From assembly GCA_030431335.1 (NCBI GenBank), contig JAUIJH010000006.1, positions 1-64,000 of the forward strand: 64,000 bases of DNA. The letters run 5' to 3'. This document shows positions 18,652 to 25,869 of the stretch, in pieces; position 1 is the first letter of the stretch, and each line of letters opens with the position of its first letter. A program made the translations under genes and the position numbers. This stretch comes from Alphaproteobacteria bacterium (GTDB taxonomy: Bacteria; Pseudomonadota; Alphaproteobacteria; Rhizobiales; Amorphaceae). Below the pieces are notes generated by a model. That model made no database searches and was not told where the DNA came from. It saw only the letters and a list, made by a program, of their open reading frames with translations.

Positions 18652-18960
18652 ATGACGGGGACAGGTTGGCGCTGATGGAGGCGAGGCCGACAACGGGAAT
18701 TTTCTGCGCAGCCTTGCCGAGACGGTTCTGCAGATCCCGATTGAGGTAGACGCGGAGGGCATGATTGGCGCCGGTCGCTCTGAGAGCAGTGCCGAGCGCT
18801 CGACTTGGCAAGCGCAGACTCGGTACGCGGCTCGGCCAACTCAACCTGCGCGCTCCGAAGTTGCGCCGAAATTATTTCCCGCCCTTCCTCAAGGCGCGCA
18901 AGACGACGGAGAAGGCGCTGATCTCGGTGATCCAGAAGGTGTGGATCGCCAGCGATAACA
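18652..18960 (+). pseudogene. IS256 (Mutator-type) transposase N-terminal remnant, frameshifted
   Basis: Reading across frames on the plus strand reconstructs the start of an IS256-family transposase: DRLALMEA, then NFLRSLAETVLQI, EVDAEGMIGAGRSESSAERS, RLGTRLGQLNLRAPKLR and YFPPFLKARKTTEKALISVI. At least two frame changes are needed (near 18680 and 18815), and homology stops abruptly at about 18958, well before the DDE catalytic residues. The element is therefore dead. The junction abuts the antitoxin remnant on the opposite strand. Confidence 0.85.
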
Positions 18961-19068
18961 TCATCCATGCGGATGCGCCGGTGTTTTCCGACCGGCCGAT
19001 ACGGGATGACGTTCTCCTCGAGGAGCTTGATCAGAAACGGACGCGAGACATTGGGGATGTCAGCTAGG
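18955..19068 (-). pseudogene. Excisionase-like (HTH) antitoxin remnant
   Basis: Within the minus ORF 18459-19211 a short stretch reads NVSRPFLIKLLEENVIPYRP and then VGKHRRIRMDDVIA. This is the winged-helix/excisionase-type DNA-binding core of antitoxins paired with PIN-domain toxins. Sequence upstream of NVSRPF is eroded, and everything after DDVIA is replaced by the antisense of the IS256 remnant. No toxin gene is visible next to it. It is a fragment, not a working gene. Confidence 0.7.
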
Positions 19069-19117
19069 TCGAGGGCTTTATCGCCGAGGATGATGCGCAC
19101 ACCAAGGACCGGATTGA

Positions 19118-19577
19118 GCCCGTGGACGCCGCGAAGCCTCCACCGCTGCGACCGGCGCCATGGTGGGTGTCGGCGGCGAGCGCGCGTTCTACCGGCCGGC
19201 GAGGATCGCATCCAAATGCCGAACCGCGAGCGTTTCAGTGGTACTCAGACCTCAAATCCCACCGAAGCCTGGTACGGCACGCTTCTGCATGAGCTCACCC
19301 ATTGGAGCGGCGCACCGCACCGGCTCGCCCGTCAGCTCTCTACCCGCTTTGGCGATGATGCCTATGCCGCAGAGGAACTCATTGCCGAGCTCGGCGCCGC
19401 CTTCCTCAGCGCGGATCTGGGCATCACATCGGAGCCCAGGCCGGACCATGCGGCCTACCTCGCCAGCTGGCTGAAAATCCTCAAAGCCGACAAAAAAGCC
19501 GTGTTTGCCGCCGCCAGTGCCGCGAGCAAGGCAGCGGACTATCTGGCTGGGTTTTCAGGGGAGCAGGAGCGCAGGAT
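19118..19577 (+). pseudogene. ArdC-like antirestriction protein, truncated and frameshifted
   Basis: ArdC proteins, carried by plasmids and integrative elements, protect incoming DNA from host restriction. The C-terminal zincin domain is well preserved: PTEAWYGTLLHELTHWSGA holds the HExxH zinc motif, followed by YAAEELIAELGAAFLSADLG and DHAAYLASWLKILKADKKA. The segment just upstream (TGAMVGVGGERAFYRPA) lies in a different frame, so a one-base deletion occurred near 19200. The N-terminal ssDNA-binding half is absent, and the C-terminus runs into unrelated sequence. The plus-strand ORF at 18967-19893 is therefore not a real gene. Confidence 0.85.
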
Positions 19578-19843
19578 TGCGGCGTTACTGGTGCTGTTTC
19601 TTCCATTGCACCTTGGAAGACTTCGCCGAAAGGCGTGTCTTCACGAGCTGCGCGCGTATTGCGCGGCAGGATCGTCGCTTGACGCACCTCGGAGCCGACA
19701 CCCCCAGAAGATCGCCGCACGCAGAGCCGAGCACCCGCAGCTTGCCGCGGGGCGAAGCGCAAGCGCAGCAGGCCGCTTGCGACCTTGCCGGCTCGAGTAC
19801 GGCGATAGGATCAAACCCTCGCTCATTCGGTCTTTCACACACC
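19578..19843. other. Stretch between ardC and repA remnants, nothing recognised
   Basis: About 265 bp with short ORFs on both strands, for example a minus-strand reading frame 19585-19872 rich in Cys and Arg. No family motif is visible. It probably belongs to the same decayed plasmid-derived segment because it is bounded on both sides by plasmid gene fragments. Confidence 0.4.
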
Positions 19844-20355
19844 TCACCGCGCCGAACCGTGCTCGCCAACATACCATTTCACATAGGCGATGAACGAGCC
19901 GACCGGCTTGTCCGGGACGCTTTGCTTGTCCGCCAACATGGCGCGCCAATCGGCTTCCAACTGGTATACGTCATAGCCCGCCGCATGTTTGCGGGCAGCC
20001 TCGAACGCGCCTGCCGGCAGAACGACGCGGGCAGCTTCAAAGCCGGCTTCACCCTCCCCGCCAGGTTGGGTGCAGATGGCCGTAAATTCAGGGCGCGGCC
20101 GAAATACGACCAGCTCGTCCTCAAGGCGGATCGCGTAGTCAGGGAAATGACCATGCGCGATGTCAGCCTCGACAATCGCGGCCACCATGCGCCTGAATTC
20201 TTTCGACTTGGAACTCGAGCCCGACTTCAGGCGCAACTTCTCAAGCCCGATATGCCACTTAACCTGATGGCCGCAATGTTTGCGCGCGAGCTCGTATAAG
20301 CGCCGCTCGAGCGGCTTACGCAGACGCTGATCGGTGGCTTTGAGCCGATACCGCC
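19844..20355 (-). pseudogene. repA: Plasmid replication initiator RepA, N-terminally truncated
   Basis: The C-terminal half of the 246-residue ORF is a clear RepA-type plasmid initiator: QRLRKPLERRLYELARKHCG, KLRLKSGSSSKSKEFRRMV and HFPDYAIRLEDELVVFRPRP. The first roughly 75 residues of the ORF are unrelated low-complexity sequence, and the N-terminal winged-helix domain expected upstream is missing. The C-terminal stop appears natural. As a truncated initiator in a chromosomal setting it marks an old plasmid integration. Confidence 0.85.
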
Positions 20356-20611
20356 ATGAAGGTGGTGTCAAATTTGGCGGCGCATCTAGCATGCCAGCTC
20401 GGCGACACCTTGCTGTGAGGCTGTGAGCTGGCAGCCGGACAATCGCGGCGCGTCCCCAAGTGCGGCTGGCTGCGTGTCGCAACCGCGGAGCACGCATCCC
20501 GGTCCAACGCACGTCGGACCCAACCGCGCACCGTTGGGCGTACTCAGCCGGGACCGTTGGCTCGGACCCAGCATCGTCCGTCACGCAGCCCGCCGGCCCA
20601 TCGCCGGTCGG

Positions 20612-20682
20612 GGAATGGGCCCCAGCCAGGCGGGAATGGGTCCAAGCCAGTCAGGCAAGGGCCCAAACCAACCGGCCAAGCG
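20612..20682. repeat. 21-bp imperfect tandem repeat
   Basis: GGAATGGG at 20612 and 20633, then GGCAAGGG at 20654 and GGCCAAG near 20675, give a 21-bp period over three to four units containing a CCAGCCAG-like core. In one frame it would encode a 7-residue repeat (GNGPQPG, GNGSKPV, RQGPKPT), but that frame continues as the antisense of the SDR gene, so I treat it as a non-coding repeat. The rest of the 20356-20736 gap shows no gene. Confidence 0.65.
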
Positions 20683-20736
20683 CCCCGGGCGCGGCAGCGG
20701 CGTCAGGCGCCGAGCCGGTCCCGGGCAGGCAGGGCC

Positions 20737-21486
20737 TCAGCCGCGGCCGACGAACGGCATCTTGTTGGCCATGATGGTCACGTTGAGGGCGTTGGCGTGC
20801 AGGTCGAGGCCGGCCATATAGACCACCGTCTCGGCCACCACCTCGACATCCATCATCGCCTCCGGGCGGATCGAACCGTCCGCCTGCGGCACGCCGCTGG
20901 CCATGCGGGCGGCCATTTCGGTCTTGGCGTTGCCGATGTCGATCTGGCAGCAGGCGATGTCGTGCTTGCGCCCATCGAGGCTGATGGTCTTCGTCAGGCC
21001 GGAGATCGCATGCTTGGAGGCCGTGTAGGGCGCCGAGCCCGGACGCGGCGCGTAGGCGGAGATCGAGCCGTTGTTGATGATGCGACCGCCCCGGGGGTCC
21101 TGGTCGCGCATCATCCGGTAGGCACCGAGCGCGACGAGGAAGGCCCCGTCGAGATTGAGCGCCATGACCTTGCGCCAGTTCTCGAAGGTCAGGTCGCCGA
21201 AATCGGTGCCCGGGGTGTTGTTGCCGGCGTTGTTGAAGAGGACGTCGAGACGCCCGAACCGGTCCGCGATCGCCGCGAACATGGCATCGACGGACGCCGG
21301 ATCCGTGGCGTCGCAGGCGATCGGCATGACCTCGCCCTGCGCTTCCCCGGCGAGCGCTTCCAGCTTGTCCTTGCTGCGCGCGGCGACCACCACCTGCGCG
21401 CCTTCCTTGGCAAGCGCCAGCGCGCTCGCCTTGCCGATGCCTTGGCTCGCGCCAGTGACCAGGATGACTTTGTTCTTAACGCCCAC
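20737..21486 (-). CDS. Short-chain dehydrogenase/reductase (SDR)
   Basis: The 249-residue classical SDR has the cofactor motif VTGASQGIGKAS, the NNAGNN segment, the catalytic Ser in NGSISAYAPRPG and YxxxK in PYTASKHA. Arg in VVAARSKDK suggests NADP preference. Substrate is not predictable. The C-terminal half (TEMAARMASGVPQADGSI) resembles stand-alone SDRs of alphaproteobacteria. The gene is isolated: the decayed island lies downstream and the structured repeat region lies upstream of its ATG. Confidence 0.9.
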   Translation of the reverse strand: MGVKNKVILVTGASQGIGKASALALAKEGAQVVVAARSKDKLEALAGEAQGEVMPIACDATDPASVDAMFAAIADRFGRLDVLFNNAGNNTPGTDFGDLTFENWRKVMALNLDGAFLVALGAYRMMRDQDPRGGRIINNGSISAYAPRPGSAPYTASKHAISGLTKTISLDGRKHDIACCQIDIGNAKTEMAARMASGVPQADGSIRPEAMMDVEVVAETVVYMAGLDLHANALNVTIMANKMPFVGRG

Positions 21487-21550
21487 GGCCGTTTCCCCAA
21501 TGGTTTGTGGCCGTGGGGTTAGTCGCTTCGGGGGTTCGGATCAATGGCTA

Positions 21551-21650
21551 GAGCCGTTTGAGCTCACTCGTGCTCGCCCAAACCGCTCCGGCATTTTGGC
21601 GGAGTGGGTCGTCCGAGCCGCCAGCCGATTCAGCTCGAAAACGCGCTAGC
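21551..21650. repeat. Dispersed structured intergenic repeat, copy B
   Basis: Related over its whole length to 5991-6092, with about three quarters of positions matching by eye. The first stem here is GTTTGAGC/GCCCAAAC, in which the fourth pair is T-A where copy A has C-G. CTCCG/CGGAG and CGAGC/GCTCG form further stems. The unit ends in AGCTCGAAAACGCGCTAGC, where the first large inverted repeat begins. It lies in the upstream region of the SDR gene. Confidence 0.65.
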
Positions 21651-21684
21651 GCATATCGCGCCCGTTCGGGCGCGATATGCGCTA
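21647..21684. repeat. 18-bp perfect inverted repeat with 2-nt loop
   Basis: The arms TAGCGCATATCGCGCCCG and CGGGCGCGATATGCGCTA are perfectly complementary around TT. Such a cruciform-forming element is too long for an ordinary operator. It directly follows repeat copy B and is followed by ATCTTTT, so on the plus strand it resembles a terminator, although no plus-strand gene ends here. Confidence 0.9.
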
Positions 21685-21697
21685 TCTTTTCGATTGC

Positions 21698-21745
21698 GAG
21701 CACGTTTTTCCCGCTCAAGTGATCCCACTTGAGCGGGACGTGCTC
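21698..21745 (-). terminator. Long bulged inverted repeat at the 3' end of the small exported-protein gene
   Basis: CCCGCTCAAGTG (21710-21721) pairs with CACTTGAGCGGG (21726-21737) around a 4-nt loop. GAGCACGT and ACGTGCTC pair outside it, separated on one side by a TTTT bulge. On the minus strand it begins within the stop codon of the 21745-22059 gene, so it could terminate or protect that transcript. There is no classic U-tract directly after it. Confidence 0.6.
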
Positions 21746-22059
21746 TAGGCGGGTTCGCCCGCGGGTTCGGGCGGCAACGTGGTCCACGCTTCACCGCTCG
21801 CAACGACGCAGGACTTGCCCGACGGCAGGGTCAGAATGGCTGTCCACGAGCCCGTTGGCGAGGCATAGAGCTCCAGCACGCGGCGGTCGCTCTGCAGCCC
21901 GAAGGACTGGCGCGTCTCGCCGAACTTGCGGCCCAGGATCTTGATGATTTCAGCGCGCTCCTTGCAGATCGTGCCGCCGGCCTCGGCCGGTTCGATTTGG
22001 CTCGCAAGTGCGCCAAGCGCCAACGGTGCGAGGCAGGCGAAGAGCTGAACCTTCCGCAT
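21745..22059 (-). CDS. Small exported protein of unknown function
   Basis: The 104-residue product starts MRKVQLFACLAPLALGALAS, a clear signal peptide with likely cleavage after AEA near residue 27. The mature part has two Cys (TICKERAEI and GKSCVVAS) that could form a disulfide, and a GSWTAILTLPSGKSC strand pair seen in small periplasmic proteins of Hyphomicrobiales. Function is unknown. I moved the start from 22098 to 22059, where AAGGAGAT precedes the ATG at good spacing and gives the signal peptide a proper n-region. Confidence 0.75.
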   Translation of the reverse strand: MRKVQLFACLAPLALGALASQIEPAEAGGTICKERAEIIKILGRKFGETRQSFGLQSDRRVLELYASPTGSWTAILTLPSGKSCVVASGEAWTTLPPEPAGEPA

Positions 22060-22482
22060 TCGCAAGATCTCCTTCGATCGCTGGCGGCGCCTTGCCAATA
22101 AAGACCCGCCTTAAGATTGCTGTTGCTGCGTCATCCGAACATTCTTCAATTTTAGACTGCGCGACCGTACCGGGGATTAACCTGCCAACGACGGCAAAGT
22201 TCCCTTGATCTTCTATACGCGCTTACTGGCGGACCAAGGTCCGTCAGCAGTAGCCCCCTACGGCCCACCACGCAGCGTTTCCCCAAGGTTTGATCTCGTT
22301 TCGCTTACAAGAGCTATGCCGAAACGAAAGAGCTGCGAGTGACATAGGCCACAATATTGGCAGATTGCGACGAGACCCTTGTTCGAGGCTGTGCGTCGGA
22401 CGGCGCGGGGACAAGTGCGGCACGGCCCCGCGCGCAGGTCTTCCACAACTGTCGGTGGTCGGCGCGTCGGGAGCGGCCCGGC
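22060..22482. other. 423-bp gap without a gene; two inverted repeats
   Basis: No convincing coding sequence is present. Two symmetric elements stand out. The first is a near-palindrome, CTG.CGGACC-AA-GGTCCG.CAG, at 22226-22247. The second is the pair TCGTTTCG (22296-22303) and CGAAACGA (22320-22327) with a 16-nt spacer. The first part of the gap must hold the promoter of the small exported-protein gene, whose ATG is at 22059. Confidence 0.5.
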
Positions 22483-23694
22483 TCAGCTCGGGCGGCCGTC
22501 GCGTGCCACGGCCCGCATCAACGCCCACTGCCGCGGGATGATGCTCTGAAGCGCGTAGTCCGACACGATCGTCGCCCGCGCCATGCGCTTCAGCCGCGCC
22601 ACGTCCACGTCGCCGCGCAGCACCGTCTCCAGATCGTCGGCGATCCGGTTCTCGTCGAAAAAGTCGGTCAACAGGCCGTTGACACCCGATTGAACGAGCT
22701 CGCGCACCGGCGGCGTATCGGAGCCCACCACCAGCGCCCCGGCCGCCATCGCCTCCAGCATCGACCACGACAGCACGAACGGCACCGTGAGGTAGACGTG
22801 CGCGCGCGTGATGCGGAACATCGACTGCAGCGTGTGCAGCGGCACCAGGCCGAGGAAATGGATCCGGCTCATGTCGAGGTCGAGCGTCTCCAGCGCGTGC
22901 TCGCGGTGGGTCTTGCCGTCCTCGCGGCGCTTGCCGTAGGCGGTGCGGTCGTTGCCGGCGATCAGCACCTGCAGGTCGGGGCGGCGCTGCTGGAGCTTGG
23001 CCACCGCCGCCATGAACTGGGGAAAGCCGCGATAGGGTTCCATGCCGCGCGCCACGTAGGTGATCACCTCGTCGGCGGCGGTCAGCACCTTGTCGCCCAC
23101 CGTGACCGAGGCCTCGCCGGGGGCGAAGAACTCGCAATCCACCCCCTCATGCAGCACCGAGATGTTGGTGCGCAGGTGGGGCGGAAATTGCGACCACTGC
23201 CAGCGCGTGGGCGAGGTGCCCCAATCCATTTCGGCGATGTCGGCCAGGATCGGCAGGTTCTTGAAGTGGGCGCGCGCCGCCGCGTCGTGCGAGATCGGCT
23301 CCAGAAAGTCCGCGTCGCTGCCGCGGGGGCGATAATACCACTCGTACAGCGTCAACAGGCGCGTGTCGGGCCACAGCTCGCGCACCAATAGCGACGGGCC
23401 CCACCCCGAATGGGCGCACACCAGGTCGGGCGTCCAGCCGTCCTTGCGCAGCCCGTAAAGGGCCTGGAAGGTGGCCTGCGCCGTCAGCACCGCCCGCTCG
23501 GTCGCCACCAGCGTCGGGTGGATCTTTTCCGTCACGTCGCGATGGGGCGCGTAGTCGATCCGGCGGACGCCGAAATCCTGCTTGTTGGACGCAAGCGTGC
23601 CCGCGACCAGCTCCACCCCCTCCAGCTCGCGTAAAAAGCCCGCGATGCGGCGGTATTGGCCCGGAAAATTATTATGCAGAAACAGGATTTTCAT
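22483..23694 (-). CDS. Family 4 (GT-B) glycosyltransferase
   Basis: The 403-residue protein begins MKILFLHNNFPGQYRRIAGF, the first Rossmann strand of a GT-B enzyme. The C-terminal half has the donor-binding elements: ITYVARGMEPYRGFPQFM, IAGNDRTAYG and an E-x7-E-like segment SWSMLEAMAAGALVVGSDTP. It resembles the group 1 glycosyltransferases found in polysaccharide or cell-surface glycan loci, but no other such genes adjoin it. The acceptor and donor are unknown. It is divergent from pdhC with a 199-bp gap. Confidence 0.88.
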   Translation of the reverse strand: MKILFLHNNFPGQYRRIAGFLRELEGVELVAGTLASNKQDFGVRRIDYAPHRDVTEKIHPTLVATERAVLTAQATFQALYGLRKDGWTPDLVCAHSGWGPSLLVRELWPDTRLLTLYEWYYRPRGSDADFLEPISHDAAARAHFKNLPILADIAEMDWGTSPTRWQWSQFPPHLRTNISVLHEGVDCEFFAPGEASVTVGDKVLTAADEVITYVARGMEPYRGFPQFMAAVAKLQQRRPDLQVLIAGNDRTAYGKRREDGKTHREHALETLDLDMSRIHFLGLVPLHTLQSMFRITRAHVYLTVPFVLSWSMLEAMAAGALVVGSDTPPVRELVQSGVNGLLTDFFDENRIADDLETVLRGDVDVARLKRMARATIVSDYALQSIIPRQWALMRAVARDGRPS

Positions 23695-23893
23695 CGATCG
23701 CCGCTCGGTGTCGTCAGGTCAGCCTACCGAAAGGCTCACGGTGAGGCCAATGACCCGCGACCAATAGCACGTCGGCCTTGCCGCCGCGTGGGGACCCGGT
23801 TGCAAATGCCGCCTCTATAAAAGAGATTGACGCAGCGCTCGTGTCGGTCGACTTCCTTCGGAGCGCCAGACAGACGTTTCGCGAGGACCCCCG

Positions 23894-25270
23894 ATGCCGA
23901 CCCCGATCCTAATGCCCGCCCTGTCGCCGACCATGGAAGTCGGCACGCTGGCCAAGTGGCTCGTCAAGGAAGGCGACAGCGTGCAGTCCGGCGACGTGAT
24001 CGCGGAGATCGAGACCGACAAGGCGACGATGGAGGTGGAGGCGGTCGACGAGGGCACGGTCGGCAAGCTCCTCGTGAGCGAGGGCACGGCGGACGTGCCG
24101 GTCAACGAGCCCATCGCGCTGCTGCTGGCCGAGGGCGAGGACAAGAGCGCGCTGGAAGGCGCGGCTGCCACCGCCAAGGCCGGCGCGCCGAAGGCCGAGG
24201 CCCCCAAGGCCGAGAAAGCGGATGCACCGGCCGCCGAGGCCCCCGCCCCCGCGCCGCAGAAGGCTGCCAACGGCGCCGCCGCGCCCCAGTCGGAGGCGTC
24301 CGGCGGACGGGTTCTCGCCTCGCCGCTCGCACGCCGTCTCGCGGCCGAGGCCGGGCTCGACCTCGGCGCCATCGCCGGCACCGGCCCGCACGGGCGCATC
24401 GTCAAGCGCGACGTGGAGGAGGCCGAGGCCTCCGGCACCGGCAAGGCCGCCGCTCCCGCCGCCAAGGCCGCGCCGGCTGCGGCCCCTGCCGCGCCCAAGC
24501 CCGGCGCCGCTCCCGCCCTCGGCGGCGGCATGAGCGACGACCAGATCCGCGCCACCTTCGAGGCCGGCACCTACGAGGAGCTGCCGCACGACGGCATGCG
24601 CAAGACCATCGCGCGCCGCCTCGTCGAATCGAAGCAGACCGTCCCCCACTTCTACCTCTCGCTCGACGTGGAGCTCGACGCTCTGCTCAAGCTGCGCGCC
24701 GACCTCAACGCCTCCGCCCCCAAGGACAAGGACGGCAAGCCCGCCTACCGCCTGTCGGTGAACGACTTCGTCATCAAGGCGATGGCGCTGGCGCTGAAGC
24801 AGGTGCCGATGGCCAACGCCACCTTCACCTCCACCGCGCGCCTCCTGCACAAGGACGTCGATGTGGGCGTCGCCGTGGCGATCCCCGACGGGCTGATCAC
24901 CCCGGTGATCCGCAAGGCCAATTCCAAGACGCTTTCGGTCATCTCCAACGAGATGAAGGACCTCGCCAAGCGCGCGCGCGACAAGAAGCTCCAGCCGGCC
25001 GAGTACCAGGGCGGCACGACGGCGGTGTCCAACCTCGGCATGTTCGGCATCCGCGACTTCGCGGCCGTGATCAACCCGCCGCACAGCTCGATCCTCGCCG
25101 TCGGTGCCGGATCGGAGCGCGCCGTGGTCAAGGACGGCGCGCTCGCCATCGCCACGGTGATGTCGGTCACGCTGTCGGTCGACCACCGCGCCGTCGACGG
25201 CGCGCTCGGCGCCGAAGTCCTCGCGGCCTTCAAGGGGCTGGTCGAAAACCCGATGCGCCTCCTCGTCTAG
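23894..25270 (+). CDS. pdhC: Dihydrolipoamide acetyltransferase (E2) of pyruvate dehydrogenase
   Basis: The 458-residue protein begins MPTPILMPALSPTMEVGTLA. It has one lipoyl domain (lysine in EIETDKATMEVEAV), an Ala/Pro/Lys-rich flexible linker, an E1/E3-binding domain (ASPLARRLAAEAGLDLGAI) and the catalytic core with DHRAVDGALGAEVL containing the active-site HxxxDG. It transfers acetyl from E1 to CoA, linking glycolysis to the TCA cycle. Usually it follows pdhA-pdhB in an operon; here it stands alone, with a glycosyltransferase upstream and a convergent methyltransferase downstream. Its stop codon TAG overlaps the opposite gene's stop in a shared CTAG. Confidence 0.95.
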   Translation: MPTPILMPALSPTMEVGTLAKWLVKEGDSVQSGDVIAEIETDKATMEVEAVDEGTVGKLLVSEGTADVPVNEPIALLLAEGEDKSALEGAAATAKAGAPKAEAPKAEKADAPAAEAPAPAPQKAANGAAAPQSEASGGRVLASPLARRLAAEAGLDLGAIAGTGPHGRIVKRDVEEAEASGTGKAAAPAAKAAPAAAPAAPKPGAAPALGGGMSDDQIRATFEAGTYEELPHDGMRKTIARRLVESKQTVPHFYLSLDVELDALLKLRADLNASAPKDKDGKPAYRLSVNDFVIKAMALALKQVPMANATFTSTARLLHKDVDVGVAVAIPDGLITPVIRKANSKTLSVISNEMKDLAKRARDKKLQPAEYQGGTTAVSNLGMFGIRDFAAVINPPHSSILAVGAGSERAVVKDGALAIATVMSVTLSVDHRAVDGALGAEVLAAFKGLVENPMRLLV

Positions 25271-25869
25271 GAGGCTTCCGCCGGAAGGGCTGCGTCAGCG
25301 GCCGGGGCGGCCAGGAGGTCGATCCGGTAGCCCGGCTCGGTGCGCTGGTCGCGCACCGCAAAGCCCCGCTCCCGCGCCGCCGCGACGAACGCCTGCGCCG
25401 CGGCCGCCCCATCGAGCGGCCGGTCGCAGGGGCCGAGATAGTTGACGAGGAGCACCGCCGCTCCGGGCGCCGCCGCTTCGGCGATGCGCTGCGCCAGCGG
25501 CTCGATCTCCGCCGGCTCCAGGAAATAAAGCACCTCCGACAGCACCACGAGATCGAACCGGCCGTCCGGCCACTGCGCCGGCACCTCGGCTTGCCGGAAA
25601 TCGACGCCGAGCCCCGCGCAGCGGGCCTGCGCCGAGGCCAGCGCCACGGCCGATACGTCGAGCGCCGTCACCCGCTCGCAGCGGTCCGCCAGCGCCCGCG
25701 TGAACACGCCGATGGAGCACCCCACCTCGATGGCGTGCCGGAACCGGCCGGCCGGCAGGGCGGCCAGGGTGGCCGCGTATTTCTGCCGCTCGTAGTCGCT
25801 GGTCTCGAACGCCCACGGGTCGGGCTTTTCCCGGTAGAGGGCGTCGAAGCGGGCCGCGCGCTCGCTCAT
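25267..25869 (-). CDS. NodS-like SAM-dependent methyltransferase
   Basis: The 200-residue class I methyltransferase has motif I as IEVGCSIGVFTRALADR, the acidic ribose-binding residue in VTALDVSAVAL, and a post-motif LVVLSEVLYFLEPAE. The opening ARFDALYREKPDPWAFETSD is characteristic of the NodS-type methyltransferase family, which includes the N-methylase of Nod factors. It is the last gene of a four-gene operon; its ATG at 25869 overlaps the deacetylase stop (ATGA). I infer it methylates the product of the preceding enzymes, perhaps an amine freed by deacetylation. The longer track ORF is a shadow. Confidence 0.85.
   Translation of the reverse strand: MSERAARFDALYREKPDPWAFETSDYERQKYAATLAALPAGRFRHAIEVGCSIGVFTRALADRCERVTALDVSAVALASAQARCAGLGVDFRQAEVPAQWPDGRFDLVVLSEVLYFLEPAEIEPLAQRIAEAAAPGAAVLLVNYLGPCDRPLDGAAAAQAFVAAARERGFAVRDQRTEPGYRIDLLAAPAADAALPAEAS

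Noticed and set aside
18459-19211. Intact 250-residue minus-strand gene
   Set aside because: Only about 35 residues match the antitoxin DNA-binding core; the rest is antisense of the IS256 fragment or unrelated sequence, so it is a remnant.
20557-21522. Plus-strand ORF starting with a 7-residue repeat (GNGPQPG type)
   Set aside because: Beyond the short repeat it is the antisense of the SDR gene, which has all catalytic motifs; the repeat is better treated as 21-bp DNA repeats.
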